Origin: Paenibacillus sp. NFR01 | Lineage (GTDB): Bacteria > Bacillota > Bacilli > Paenibacillales > Paenibacillaceae | Direction: 5' to 3' | Length of the DNA: 64,000 bases | Assembly (NCBI RefSeq): GCF_900111565.1 | Contig: NZ_FOIK01000001.1 | Location: 124,001 to 188,000 of the forward strand | Shown here: positions 40,693-49,470 of the stretch, in pieces | How the letters are laid out: the number at the start of each line of letters is the position of its first letter | Position numbering within the stretch: position 1 is the stretch's first letter | Program-made: the position numbers and the translations under genes | Notes under the pieces: model-generated | What the model saw: only the letters and a program-made list of their open reading frames with translations | Databases searched by the model: none | What the model was told of the DNA's origin: nothing

Positions 40693-43600
40693 GTGAGCTC
40701 ATTTGTGCATCTGCATGTGCATAGCGAATATAGCTTGCTGGACGGGGCAGCCCGGATTACCGATCTGGTGCGCCGCGCGGCCGAATACGGAATGGAATCG
40801 CTTGCGCTGACGGATCATGGCGTCATGTATGGGGCAATCCCTTTTTATAAAGCGTGCCGCGAGCACGGAATCAAGCCGATTATCGGCGTTGAAGCCTATT
40901 TGACGGCGGGCTCCCGCAAGGAGCGGGGCAGCCGGAAGGACCAGCCGATTTACCATCTGATCCTGCTGGCCAAAGATGAGACCGGCTACCGGAATCTCAT
41001 GCGGCTCGTGACCATCGGGCATTTGGAGGGGCAGCATTACAAGCCGCGCATTGACATGGAGGCGCTCGCCGCGCATGCGGAGGGGCTGATCTGCCTCAGT
41101 GCCTGCCTCGGCGGGGAGGTGCCGCAGCATCTGCTGCATGATCGCCCGGACGAGGCGCGCAAGGCGGCGATGCGCTACAAGGAGATTTTCGGCCCGGACT
41201 TCTATCTGGAGCTGCAGGATCACGGCATACCCGAGCAAAAGCGGGTGAACCCGCAATTGATCGCCCTTGCCGCGGAACTGGGCATCGGGCTGGTGGCAAC
41301 CAACGACGTCCACTATCTGCAGCGGGAGGACGCCGAAGTGCAGGACGTGCTGATCTGTATCGGCACCGGCAAGACGGTGGACGACGAGGAACGGCTGAAG
41401 ATCGGTACGGATCAGCTGTATCTCAAAAGCGGCGAGCAGATGGCGACGCTCTTTCCGCATGTGCCGCAGGCGATCGAGAACACCCGGCGGATTGCCGAAC
41501 AGTGCAATCTGGAGCTGGAATTCGGGCGGCATATTTTGCCGGCCTTTGCGCCGCTGCCGGAAGGGCAGGATGCCGCGGCATACCTGCGCGAGCTGTGCTT
41601 CAAGGGGCTGGAAGCCCGCTATGCCGATACGCCGCGCTGGGCTTCCGCAGAAGAGCGGGCAGCGGCTGAACAGCGGCTGTCCTATGAGCTCGGCGTCATC
41701 GAGAACATGGGCTTCAGCGATTATTTTCTGATCGTCTGGGATTTTATCGCGTTTTGCCACCGCAACGGCATCGCTACCGGCCCGGGCCGGGGCTCCTCGG
41801 CGGGAAGCCTGACGGCCTACTGCCTCAAGATTACGGATGTCGATCCGCTCAAATACAACCTGCTGTTCGAACGTTTCCTCAACCCCGAGCGGATTACGAT
41901 GCCGGATATCGACATCGATTTCAGCGACGAGCGCCGCGATGAAGTCATTGCGTATGTAGTGGACAAATACGGCCGCGAGCATGTCGCCCAGATCATCACG
42001 TTCGGAACGATGGCGGCGCGGGCCGCGGTCCGCGACGTAGGCCGGGCGCTCAACCTGCCGTACAGCGAGGTGGACAAGACCGCCAAGCTGATTCCGGGAC
42101 AACTGCATATCAGCATCGAACGGGCGCTGGAGACGAGCCCGGAGCTGAAGGAGCTCTACGATACGAATACGAAAGCGCAGTCGCTGCTCGACATGGCCAT
42201 GAAGGTGGAAGGCATGCCGCGGCATGCCTCCACCCACGCGGCCGGCGTCGTGATCTCCAAAGGCCCGCTGACCGATGCCGTGCCGCTGCAGGCCGGCGGC
42301 GAAAGCACGGCCTTGACGCAATATTCCATGGAGCATCTGGAGAGCGTCGGGCTGCTGAAGATGGACTTTCTGGGGCTGCGCACCTTGTCGATCATTGAAC
42401 GCTGCATGAACTGGATCGGGGAGATGAGCGGCAGCCTGCCCGATTTCCAGACCATCCCCGACAACGACCCGTTAACCTATGAAATGCTGGGCGCCGGAGA
42501 GACGACCGGGGTATTCCAGCTGGAGTCTGCGGGTATTCGCCGGGTGCTCAAGGACCTGAAGCCAAGCGGTTTTGAAGACGTCATCTCCGTGGTTGCCCTG
42601 TACCGTCCGGGTCCGATGGAATTTATTCCGCGGTTTATCGGCGGCAAACACGGGGAGATTGAAGTGGTTTATCCGCATGAGGACCTGCGGCCGATTCTGG
42701 CCGATACGTACGGCATCATCGTGTACCAGGAGCAGATCATGCAAATTGCTTCCAAAATGGCCGGCTTTTCGCTTGGGGAAGCCGATCTGCTGCGGCGCGC
42801 CGTCTCCAAGAAAAAACGGGAGACGCTCGACCAGGAGCGCAGCCATTTCGTGGAGGGCAGCCTCCGGCTCGGCTACCGCGAGGAAGACGCAAACGCCGTT
42901 TATGATATGATTGTACGGTTCGCCAATTACGGCTTTCCGCGCGCCCATGCCGCCGCCTACGGCGTGCTGGCTTTCCAGACGGCGTATCTGAAGGCGCATT
43001 ATCCGGTGCAATTTATGGCGTCCATGCTGACGGCCGTCATGGGCTCGCACCGCAAAGTGGCGGAATACGTGCTGGAATGCCGCCGCACCGGCATCGGCGT
43101 ATTGCCGCCGGATGTCAACGAAAGCGGCGTTCTGTTCACGCCCGTCGCCAGCGAAGGCGCCGGGGACATCCGCTTCGGGCTGGCGGCGGTCAAGAATGTC
43201 GGCACGCTGGCTGTCGAGAACATCATGAACGTCCGCAAGGAGCGGCCGTTCGACAGCCTGCTCGACTTCTGCCGCCGCGTCGACCTGCGCGTCTGCAATA
43301 AGCGCGTGATCGAGTCGCTGGTGCAGGCGGGCGCATTCGACCGCCTGCCGGGCCATCGCGCGCAGCTGCTTGCCATGATGGACGAGACGGTGGAGGCGGC
43401 GCTGAAATGGCGCAAGGAGCGCGACGAGCTGCAAATCCAGCTCTTCGACGACCTGATCGAAACGCCGAACTGGGAGATCCGCTATCCGGAAATCCCCCAA
43501 TTTACGATCGGGCAGCAGCTGGAGCTGGAACGCGAGCTGCTCGGCCTGTATTTGTCCGGCCATCCGCTCGACGACTTCGCCGAACTGCTCGAAGGCGAAG

Positions 43601-44295
43601 AGACCGAGAAGCTGATGGATCTCGGCGAAGCCGCCGACGACAGCATGGTCGTGACGGCAGGCATGGTCGTCTCCGTCAAGGAGATTATGACCAAGGCGGG
43701 CAAGGCAATGGCCTTTGCCGAATGGGAAGACCAGATCGAGCGCTGCGAGGTCGTGCTCTTCCCCGAGGTGTGGAAGCGCAGCCGCCCGCTGATCGTCAAG
43801 GGCGCCCTCCTTGCCCTCCGTGCACGCGTGCAGCAGGAGGACGAGGGCTTCAAGCTGCTGGCCGAGGAGGCCGCGCAGCTTAGCGAAGGCGCGCTGCGCG
43901 CGATGCGCCAGCGCCGCAGCGCCGCACTGGCCCGCGGGGGCCGCGGCACTGCCGCCGCAGGCGCGGCGCAGCCGCCTGCGGGAACGCGCCCGTCCGCGCA
44001 GCCGGGCGCGCCGGAACGCGCTGCCGGCGGGCAAGGCGCCGCCGGCGGAACCCGCGCCGCAGCCAGCGCGCGGCGCGTCTACATCAAGATCGCGCCGGAG
44101 TCGGAGAACCCGGCGCTGCTCTCGCGGCTGCAGGCGCTGCTGAAGACCCATCCGGGTCCCGACAGCACGCTGCTGTTCTATGAGCGCGAGCAGCGCCTGC
44201 TCGCGCTGAGCGACAGCTACCGGATCAGCCCGGGACCCGCGCTGATCGCCGCCGTCGAAGCGATGCTCGGACCCGGCACGGTGCGAATAAAATAA
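40693..44295 (+). CDS. dnaE: DNA polymerase III subunit alpha
   Basis: C-family replicative polymerase of 1200 residues. The N-terminal PHP domain starts with HLHVHSEYSLLDGAARI. The palm has PDIDIDFSDERR near residue 405, with catalytic aspartates, and the fingers region GPGRGSSAGS just before. A tandem helix-hairpin-helix region (about 800-860) and an OB fold (about 985-1065) follow. Between residues 1067 and 1130 there is a low-complexity Ala/Gly/Arg/Pro-rich linker, very G+C-rich, before a final small domain. GTG at 40693 behind GAAAGGATG is chosen; the longer frame has no ribosome site. In Firmicutes this enzyme extends primers before PolC takes over. Confidence 0.95.
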   Translation: MSSFVHLHVHSEYSLLDGAARITDLVRRAAEYGMESLALTDHGVMYGAIPFYKACREHGIKPIIGVEAYLTAGSRKERGSRKDQPIYHLILLAKDETGYRNLMRLVTIGHLEGQHYKPRIDMEALAAHAEGLICLSACLGGEVPQHLLHDRPDEARKAAMRYKEIFGPDFYLELQDHGIPEQKRVNPQLIALAAELGIGLVATNDVHYLQREDAEVQDVLICIGTGKTVDDEERLKIGTDQLYLKSGEQMATLFPHVPQAIENTRRIAEQCNLELEFGRHILPAFAPLPEGQDAAAYLRELCFKGLEARYADTPRWASAEERAAAEQRLSYELGVIENMGFSDYFLIVWDFIAFCHRNGIATGPGRGSSAGSLTAYCLKITDVDPLKYNLLFERFLNPERITMPDIDIDFSDERRDEVIAYVVDKYGREHVAQIITFGTMAARAAVRDVGRALNLPYSEVDKTAKLIPGQLHISIERALETSPELKELYDTNTKAQSLLDMAMKVEGMPRHASTHAAGVVISKGPLTDAVPLQAGGESTALTQYSMEHLESVGLLKMDFLGLRTLSIIERCMNWIGEMSGSLPDFQTIPDNDPLTYEMLGAGETTGVFQLESAGIRRVLKDLKPSGFEDVISVVALYRPGPMEFIPRFIGGKHGEIEVVYPHEDLRPILADTYGIIVYQEQIMQIASKMAGFSLGEADLLRRAVSKKKRETLDQERSHFVEGSLRLGYREEDANAVYDMIVRFANYGFPRAHAAAYGVLAFQTAYLKAHYPVQFMASMLTAVMGSHRKVAEYVLECRRTGIGVLPPDVNESGVLFTPVASEGAGDIRFGLAAVKNVGTLAVENIMNVRKERPFDSLLDFCRRVDLRVCNKRVIESLVQAGAFDRLPGHRAQLLAMMDETVEAALKWRKERDELQIQLFDDLIETPNWEIRYPEIPQFTIGQQLELERELLGLYLSGHPLDDFAELLEGEETEKLMDLGEAADDSMVVTAGMVVSVKEIMTKAGKAMAFAEWEDQIERCEVVLFPEVWKRSRPLIVKGALLALRARVQQEDEGFKLLAEEAAQLSEGALRAMRQRRSAALARGGRGTAAAGAAQPPAGTRPSAQPGAPERAAGGQGAAGGTRAAASARRVYIKIAPESENPALLSRLQALLKTHPGPDSTLLFYEREQRLLALSDSYRISPGPALIAAVEAMLGPGTVRIK

Positions 44296-44306
44296 GCACC
44301 TTTTCG

Positions 44307-44361
44307 CCCTTTTCCGCATACATTTAGGAAACCACCGGGAATGGTCCCGTGCGGAAAGGGG
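44307..44361 (+). promoter_or_regulatory. Inverted repeat covering the ribosome site of the PgpA-like gene
   Basis: CCCTTTTCCGCA (44307-44318) can pair with TGCGGAAAGGGG (44350-44361) over 12 positions with one G-U wobble. The second arm contains the Shine-Dalgarno GAAAGGGG of the next gene. An inner ACCGGGA/TCCCGTG pair strengthens the fold. Confidence 0.6.
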
Positions 44362-44369
44362 ATAACATC

Positions 44370-44870
44370 ATGTCATATCAAATGGCCGCCGATATGCTGG
44401 AACGCCGGGGGGTACCGCTGAAGGCGATCGCCGATATTGTCTATATTTTGCAATCGGCCTATTATCCGGAGTTGACGGATGAAGAGTGCCTGACCAGCGT
44501 TCAGGCCGTGCTCACCAAAAGAGAGGTGCAGTACACGCTCATGACCGGCGTCGCGCTTGACGAACTGGCGGAGCGGAAGCTGCTTCCCCAGCCGCTGCAG
44601 GCGGTGATGGAAGCCGACGAATCGCTGTACGGCGCGGACGAGACGCTGGCGCTCGGCATTACCGGCGTATACGGAATGATCGGTCTGACCGGCTTCGGCT
44701 ACCTGGACAAGATCAAGCTGGGGATTATTGGCGATCTTAACGACAAGAAGGGGATGATCCACGTGTTCCTCGACGATCTCGTCGCCGGAATCGCCGCCGC
44801 CGCATCGGCCCGCATCGCCCACCGGCATGAAGGCGCGAAGGTGTACCCGCATGATTTTTCACCGGAATAA
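44370..44870 (+). CDS. Phosphatidylglycerophosphatase A-like protein (YutG type)
   Basis: Soluble-looking protein of 166 residues of the PgpA/YutG family. Family segments are ERRGVPLKAIADIVYILQSAYYPELTDEEC near the N-terminus, GITGVYGMIGLTGFGYLDK in the middle and VFLDDLVAGIAAAASARIAHR near the end. PgpA enzymes remove phosphate from phosphatidylglycerophosphate. The YutG branch lacks most membrane helices and its activity is not established, so no gene symbol is given. GAAAGGGG precedes the ATG at 44370, which makes the seven-codon longer version unlikely. Confidence 0.75.
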   Translation: MSYQMAADMLERRGVPLKAIADIVYILQSAYYPELTDEECLTSVQAVLTKREVQYTLMTGVALDELAERKLLPQPLQAVMEADESLYGADETLALGITGVYGMIGLTGFGYLDKIKLGIIGDLNDKKGMIHVFLDDLVAGIAAAASARIAHRHEGAKVYPHDFSPE

Positions 44871-44930
44871 ATGCGCATTTGCGTACCGGCAATCCGGCCC
44901 CCTGGTCTTGCTTCCATAGTCCCGCTCCTG

Positions 44931-44960
44931 TTGCGGGAAAAAAGAAAACTATGTTATCAT
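44931..44960 (+). promoter_or_regulatory. Possible extended -10 promoter before the small gene and accDA
   Basis: -35 TTGCGG (44931-44936), 18-base spacer and extended -10 TGtTATCAT (TATCAT at 44955-44960). It would drive the 62-residue protein and possibly accD-accA. Confidence 0.45.
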
Positions 44961-45016
44961 GATTCCAATATACGGGATACGGCTTTGGAATTAAGATTAG
45001 GGAGGCTTTGCAAGGA

Positions 45017-45205
45017 ATGTGGACGGTCATTTATATTGCCCCTACCGCCAAAGTGGCGGATATGATTCAAAGCAAGCTGACGGAAGAAGGATTCTTGGTA
45101 AAATGCCGTCCGATCAATATGTCCAAGCAGCAGTTTGAAATACTGGTTCCATCGGGAGAGCTGGAGGAAGTACAGGAAGCCCTTAATCTGATTTTACATC
45201 CCTGA
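45017..45205 (+). CDS. Small conserved-looking protein upstream of accD, unknown function
   Basis: Sixty-two residues, MWTVIYIAPTAKVADMIQ with LTEEGFLVKCRPINMSKQQFEILVPSGELEEVQEAL. The beta-alpha-beta layout with a terminal helix resembles small DUF2007-type signal-transducing domains, but I do not recognise the family with certainty. GGGAGG lies 11 bases before the ATG at 45017; a TTG nine bases earlier is too close to it. A promoter-like sequence is found about 55 bases upstream. Confidence 0.65.
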   Translation: MWTVIYIAPTAKVADMIQSKLTEEGFLVKCRPINMSKQQFEILVPSGELEEVQEALNLILHP

Positions 45206-45370
45206 ATATACATCATCTGTGCGTCACGCCTGAATGGTTGGATTTCAGCGCTTCCGTGCGTATTTTTTCGTCTTTTTTTCTTATCGCGGAGCGTGGCTGC
45301 GGGCTATGGGCAGCGGGTCCAGGCAGCGGCAAACGGCATCACGCAAATAAACGGCTGAAGAGGTGCGACC

Positions 45371-46264
45371 TTGTTCAAAGATTTATTTCAGAAAAAACGG
45401 AAGTACGCGACCGTGCCTTCCGCGCGTCTTGCGTCCGGAGAAACACCGGCGGAAGGGGAACGACCGAAACGGGAAATCCCCGAAGGCCTGATGAGCAAAT
45501 GCGGCAAATGCGGCACCATCCAGTACAGCAAAGAGCTGGAGAAAAATTTGAAAGTATGTCCCTCCTGCGGATACCATATGCGCCTGAACGCGGTCGAGCG
45601 GATTGCCTATACGCTTGATCCCGAAGGCTTTATCGAGTTTGACAGCGAGATGGCTTCCGTAGACCCGTTGAAGTTCCCGGGTTATGCCTCGAAGCTGGAA
45701 CAACAGCGCTCCAAAACCGGACAAGTCGAAGCGGTCGTTACCGGTCAAGGCACGATCGGCGGCCATCCGGTTATTATTGCGGTCATGAATTTTGAGTTTT
45801 TCACCGGAAGCATGGGCTCCGTGGTGGGCGAGAAGATTACGCGCGCCGTCGAAGAGGCCACCGAGAAAAAGCTCCCGCTGCTTATTTTCTCCACGTCGGG
45901 TGGAGCCCGGATGCAGGAGAGCATTCTCAGTCTGATGCAGATGGCTAAAACAAGCGCTGCGCTGGCCCGGTTCAGCGAAGCGGGCGGCTTGTTTATTTCG
46001 GTCATCACCGACCCGACCACAGGCGGGGTGTCGGCGAGCTTTGCGAGCCTCGGCGACATCATCCTTGCCGAGCCGGGAGCGGTATTCGGCTTTGCCGGAC
46101 GGATTGTCATCGAGCAGACGATTCGCCAGAAGCTGCCGGATGATTTCCAGACCGCCGAATTTAACCTGCAGCACGGCCAGTTGGATCTTGTCGTCCACCG
46201 CAAGGAAATGCGCGCGACGCTGACGAAGCTGCTCGATCTGCACGACACGAAAGGGGGCTTTTAA
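45371..46264 (+). CDS. accD: Acetyl-CoA carboxylase carboxyltransferase subunit beta
   Basis: Beta subunit of acetyl-CoA carboxyltransferase, 297 residues; with AccA it transfers carboxyl from biotin to acetyl-CoA, the first step of fatty acid synthesis. The N-terminal four-cysteine zinc ribbon is visible (CGKCG and CPSCGYH, about residues 41-65). The crotonase-type core follows, with [29 protein letters not shown] and [12 protein letters not shown]. The start is TTG, after AGGTG. accA follows after one base. Confidence 0.95.
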   Translation: MFKDLFQKKRKYATVPSARLASGETPAEGERPKREIPEGLMSKCGKCGTIQYSKELEKNLKVCPSCGYHMRLNAVERIAYTLDPEGFIEFDSEMASVDPLKFPGYASKLEQQRSKTGQVEAVVTGQGTIGGHPVIIAVMNFEFFTGSMGSVVGEKITRAVEEATEKKLPLLIFSTSGGARMQESILSLMQMAKTSAALARFSEAGGLFISVITDPTTGGVSASFASLGDIILAEPGAVFGFAGRIVIEQTIRQKLPDDFQTAEFNLQHGQLDLVVHRKEMRATLTKLLDLHDTKGGF

Positions 46265-46265
46265 G

Positions 46266-47285
46266 TTGGCGGGAGAGTTGCCTTTTGAAATGCCTCTGGT
46301 TGAAATGCGCAAAAAAATCGCCGAGCTGCAGCAATTCGGTGAAGAAAAGGGCATTGATTTCAGTGATGAAATCGCCCGGCTCGAGGAACGCTACCGCGTG
46401 CTAGAGGAAGAAATATATACGACGATCTCACCGGCCCAGAAGATGCATCTTGCCCGGCACCACAGCCGGCCGACTTCGCTTGACCTGATGAACCTGATCT
46501 TTACCGACTTTATCGAGCTGCACGGCGACCGCATGTTCGGCGACGACCTGGCGGTGGTCGGAGGCATCGCGAAGCTGAACGGCGTTCCTGTAACCGTTAT
46601 TGGCCAGCAGCGCGGCAAGGATACGAAGGATAATATCCAGCGTTTCTTCGGCAGCGCGCATCCGGAAGGGTTCCGCAAGGCGCTGCGCCTCATGAAGCAG
46701 GCGGATAAATTTGGCCGCCCGATCGTAACGTTTATCGATACCAAGGGCGCTTATCCCGGCAATACGGCAGAGGAGCGCGGCCAATCCGAAGCGATTGCCC
46801 GCAATCTGCTGGAGATGTCCCGGCTGAGCGTACCGGTGGTCTGCGTCGTCATCGGCGAAGGCGGCAGCGGCGGCGCCCTGGCACTGGCCGTCGGCAACCG
46901 CGTGCTGATGCTGGAGCATGCCATTTATTCGGCGATCTCGCCGAACGGCGCCGCGTCCATCCTGTGGAAGGATGCCGGCAAAGCGGAGCAGGCGGCGGAA
47001 GCGATGAAGATTACGGCGTCCGATCTGCTTGAGATGCAGGTGATCGAAGAAGTAATAACCGAGCCGCGGGGCGGCGCACACCGCGATTACGAGACGACGG
47101 CGGCAGCCATCAAGGAAGCGGTGGTACGTCATTTGCGCGAGCTGTCCGCGCTTAATCCGGATGAGCTGAAGGATGACCGTTACCTTAAATTCCGCAAAAT
47201 CGGCGCCTTCTCCGAAGGCCAGGCGGAGGAAGCCGAATTCGCCGCCGAACCCGGACAAGCCAGCGAAGAACAGCCTGCCGAATAA
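46266..47285 (+). CDS. accA: Acetyl-CoA carboxylase carboxyltransferase subunit alpha
   Basis: Alpha subunit of acetyl-CoA carboxyltransferase, 339 residues. N-terminal coiled-coil (about 10-50), then a crotonase-like domain with [49 protein letters not shown] and [14 protein letters not shown]. The last 30 residues form an acidic Glu/Ala-rich tail that goes beyond the usual length. TTG start behind AAAGGGGG, one base after accD, so the subunits are co-translated. A terminator follows at 47371. The pfkA gene that often follows accA in Bacillales is absent here. Confidence 0.95.
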   Translation: MAGELPFEMPLVEMRKKIAELQQFGEEKGIDFSDEIARLEERYRVLEEEIYTTISPAQKMHLARHHSRPTSLDLMNLIFTDFIELHGDRMFGDDLAVVGGIAKLNGVPVTVIGQQRGKDTKDNIQRFFGSAHPEGFRKALRLMKQADKFGRPIVTFIDTKGAYPGNTAEERGQSEAIARNLLEMSRLSVPVVCVVIGEGGSGGALALAVGNRVLMLEHAIYSAISPNGAASILWKDAGKAEQAAEAMKITASDLLEMQVIEEVITEPRGGAHRDYETTAAAIKEAVVRHLRELSALNPDELKDDRYLKFRKIGAFSEGQAEEAEFAAEPGQASEEQPAE

Positions 47286-47370
47286 TCTGCGGCGGCCCGA
47301 ACATTTGCACTTTGTGTATAATTCCATAAAATGCATTCCGGGATCGAACGACCGCCCGGAACTTCCCGGA

Positions 47371-47401
47371 CCGCCGTGCGCCAAGACTGCACGGCGGTTT
47401 T
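47371..47401 (+). terminator. Terminator of accDA
   Basis: CCGCCGTGC pairs with GCACGGCGG across an eight- to ten-base loop, then TTTTC. It lies about 85 bases after accA. Confidence 0.75.
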
Positions 47402-47461
47402 CGATTTGCGTACAAACTTTGAATATTCGACCGGAAACGGCACTAAAAACACGCGTTAACA

Positions 47462-47490
47462 TTGATTTTGTCGCCGACTTGCAGTAATAT
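47462..47490 (+). promoter_or_regulatory. Possible promoter of pyk
   Basis: -35 TTGATT, 17-base spacer, -10 TAATAT, about 120 bases before the pyk start. Each box matches the consensus at four of six positions. The rest of the 325-base gap after accA holds the accDA terminator and no gene. Confidence 0.4.
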
Positions 47491-47610
47491 TCATTAGGGC
47501 GCAATAAAAGATATATGTGATTTAGTTCCTATTCAACAGTGAAGTCTTATAGTAGATTTTGTAGTTGGAAAAAGTGAGACAGAGAGAACGAAAAAACGGA
47601 GGAAAACCTA

Positions 47611-49035
47611 ATGCGGAAAAGTAAAATTGTATGTACGATCGGTCCAGCAAGTGAATCGTTGGAGAATATCAAGAAACTGATTTTGGCCGGCATGAATGTG
47701 GCCCGTCTGAACTTCTCCCACGGCGATTACGAAGAGCATGGCAACCGGATCAACGTGATTCGTCAAGCATCCAAAGAGCTTGGCAAGACCGTAGCGATCC
47801 TGCTCGACACCAAGGGACCGGAGATTCGCACAGGCAAACTGGAAGTAGAACCGATTGAACTGGTTCAGGACGAATACCTGACACTGACTACGGAAGAAAT
47901 CCTCGGCGACCAAAACCGTATTTCCGTGACGTACAGCGACCTTCCTAACGACGTTCAAGTAGGCTCGACGATTCTGATCGACGACGGCCTCATCGGTTTG
48001 ACCGTAGTAGACATTCAAGGCACTGAAATCAAGACCCGTATCGTTAACGGCGGCACCATCAAGAGCAAAAAAGGCGTTAACGTTCCTGGCGTAGCCATTT
48101 CCCTGCCGGGCATTACGGAAAAAGACACCAACGACATCATTTTCGGGATCGGACAGGACATCGATTTTATCGCCGCTTCCTTCGTTCGCAAAGCCAGCGA
48201 CGTTCTTGAAATCCGTGCTCTGCTGGAGAAGCACAATGCTTCCCACATCCAAATCATCTCTAAAATCGAAAACCAACAAGGTGTCGACAACCTTGACGAA
48301 ATCCTTGCCGTTTCCGACGGTCTGATGGTTGCCCGTGGCGACCTTGGCGTGGAAATTCCAGCCGAAGACGTGCCGCTCGTGCAAAAACAAATGATCGCTA
48401 AATGTAACGTTGCCGGCAAACCGGTTGTTACCGCAACCCAAATGCTCGATTCCATGCAACGTAACCCGCGTCCAACCCGCGCTGAAGCGAGTGACGTGGC
48501 GAACGCGATCTTTGACGGCACTGACGCCATCATGCTGTCCGGCGAAACAGCTGCAGGGAAATATCCGGTTGAATCCGTGCTGACGATGTCCCGCATCGCC
48601 GAAAAAGCGGAATCCGCGCTGAACTACCGTGAAATCCTGATGAAGCAACAAATCGCTCAAGAAACTACAGTTACGGAAGCAATCAGCCAATCCGTGGCAT
48701 TGACTGCTCTGGATCTGAACGCAAAAGCGATCATTTCCTCGACAGTAACCGGCCATACGGCACGCGTAATCTCCAAATACCGTCCGAAATCGCCGATCGT
48801 TGCTGTAACGACGCAAGAAAGAACCATGCGTCAACTGGCGCTGGTATGGGGCGTAACTCCGGTATTCGGACAAGAAGCTACCTCCACCGACGAACTGTTG
48901 GCAACCGCTCTGAAGGGCGGCAAAGCATCCGGTCTGGCGAAAGCTGGCGACCTGGTAGTGATCACTGCCGGTATCCCGCTGGGACGTTCCGGTTCCACTA
49001 ACCTGGTTAAAGTAGACACGATTCCTGCCGAGTAG
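47611..49035 (+). CDS. pyk: Pyruvate kinase
   Basis: Glycolytic pyruvate kinase, 474 residues, making pyruvate and ATP from phosphoenolpyruvate and ADP. Signatures: [12 protein letters not shown] at the N-terminus, [39 protein letters not shown] (catalytic Lys), [12 protein letters not shown] and [13 protein letters not shown]. The A, B and C domains are complete, but the extra C-terminal PEP-utiliser-like domain found in Bacillus and Geobacillus pyruvate kinases (about 585 residues) is absent. Codon use is strongly biased as in highly expressed genes. GGAGG lies before the ATG and a strong terminator follows. Confidence 0.95.
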   Translation: MRKSKIVCTIGPASESLENIKKLILAGMNVARLNFSHGDYEEHGNRINVIRQASKELGKTVAILLDTKGPEIRTGKLEVEPIELVQDEYLTLTTEEILGDQNRISVTYSDLPNDVQVGSTILIDDGLIGLTVVDIQGTEIKTRIVNGGTIKSKKGVNVPGVAISLPGITEKDTNDIIFGIGQDIDFIAASFVRKASDVLEIRALLEKHNASHIQIISKIENQQGVDNLDEILAVSDGLMVARGDLGVEIPAEDVPLVQKQMIAKCNVAGKPVVTATQMLDSMQRNPRPTRAEASDVANAIFDGTDAIMLSGETAAGKYPVESVLTMSRIAEKAESALNYREILMKQQIAQETTVTEAISQSVALTALDLNAKAIISSTVTGHTARVISKYRPKSPIVAVTTQERTMRQLALVWGVTPVFGQEATSTDELLATALKGGKASGLAKAGDLVVITAGIPLGRSGSTNLVKVDTIPAE

Positions 49036-49049
49036 TCGCCGGGAATAAA

Positions 49050-49101
49050 TAAGGGGCTATCCCGCAAGCCGTACACGGCTTGCATGGGATAGCCCCTTTT
49101 T
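49050..49101 (+). terminator. Strong terminator of pyk
   Basis: AAGGGGCTATCCC-CAAGCC pairs with GGCTTG-GGGATAGCCCCTT, followed by TTT. Confidence 0.92.
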
Positions 49102-49287
49102 GTCGTTGCGAATGATTGAAGGTTGGTCGAGTTCCCGCAAAGGGGACGACCTGGCAATAAGCCGGATTTAACGCTGAAGCTGAGTCCAAAGCCGATAAGG
49201 ACGTGGTTGGGAGGCCATCATACAACGTTGCGCCGAGAAAAATAGTGCAGCTCCCACTCCTTCGTCTAAGAATGTATAGCTGGAGTT

Positions 49288-49315
49288 AAATTAGGGGGAT
49301 TTCCTCCCACTAATT
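49288..49315. repeat. Palindromic intergenic element of the TTAGTGGGA family, copy C
   Basis: AAATTAGGGGGA and TCCCACTAATT form an imperfect palindrome. The right arm matches the copies at 38993-39190. It lies in the gap between pyk and the MMPL gene (49036-49470), which otherwise holds the pyk terminator, a short tandem repeat and no gene. Confidence 0.6.
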
Positions 49316-49415
49316 CTTATCCCTGTAGCTACTAGCCCTCTACAACCTCTTTTGCAGACGATCATCGCCAAAATAGAAAGAGCTGATGTGCCTTGCATGC
49401 AGCCAGCCGTAGCGG

Positions 49416-49452
49416 CAACGAGCCTGCAACGAGCCTGCAACGAGCCCGCAAC
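49416..49452. repeat. 11-bp tandem repeat
   Basis: CAACGAGCC(T/C)G repeated three times plus four bases, just beyond the 3' end of the MMPL gene. Confidence 0.8.
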
Positions 49453-49470
49453 TTTATTGCGACGGTTGCA

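Noticed and set aside
42472-44319. Minus-strand frame of 615 codons opposite dnaE
   Set aside because: Antisense shadow; composition is Arg/Ala/Gln-rich without domains.
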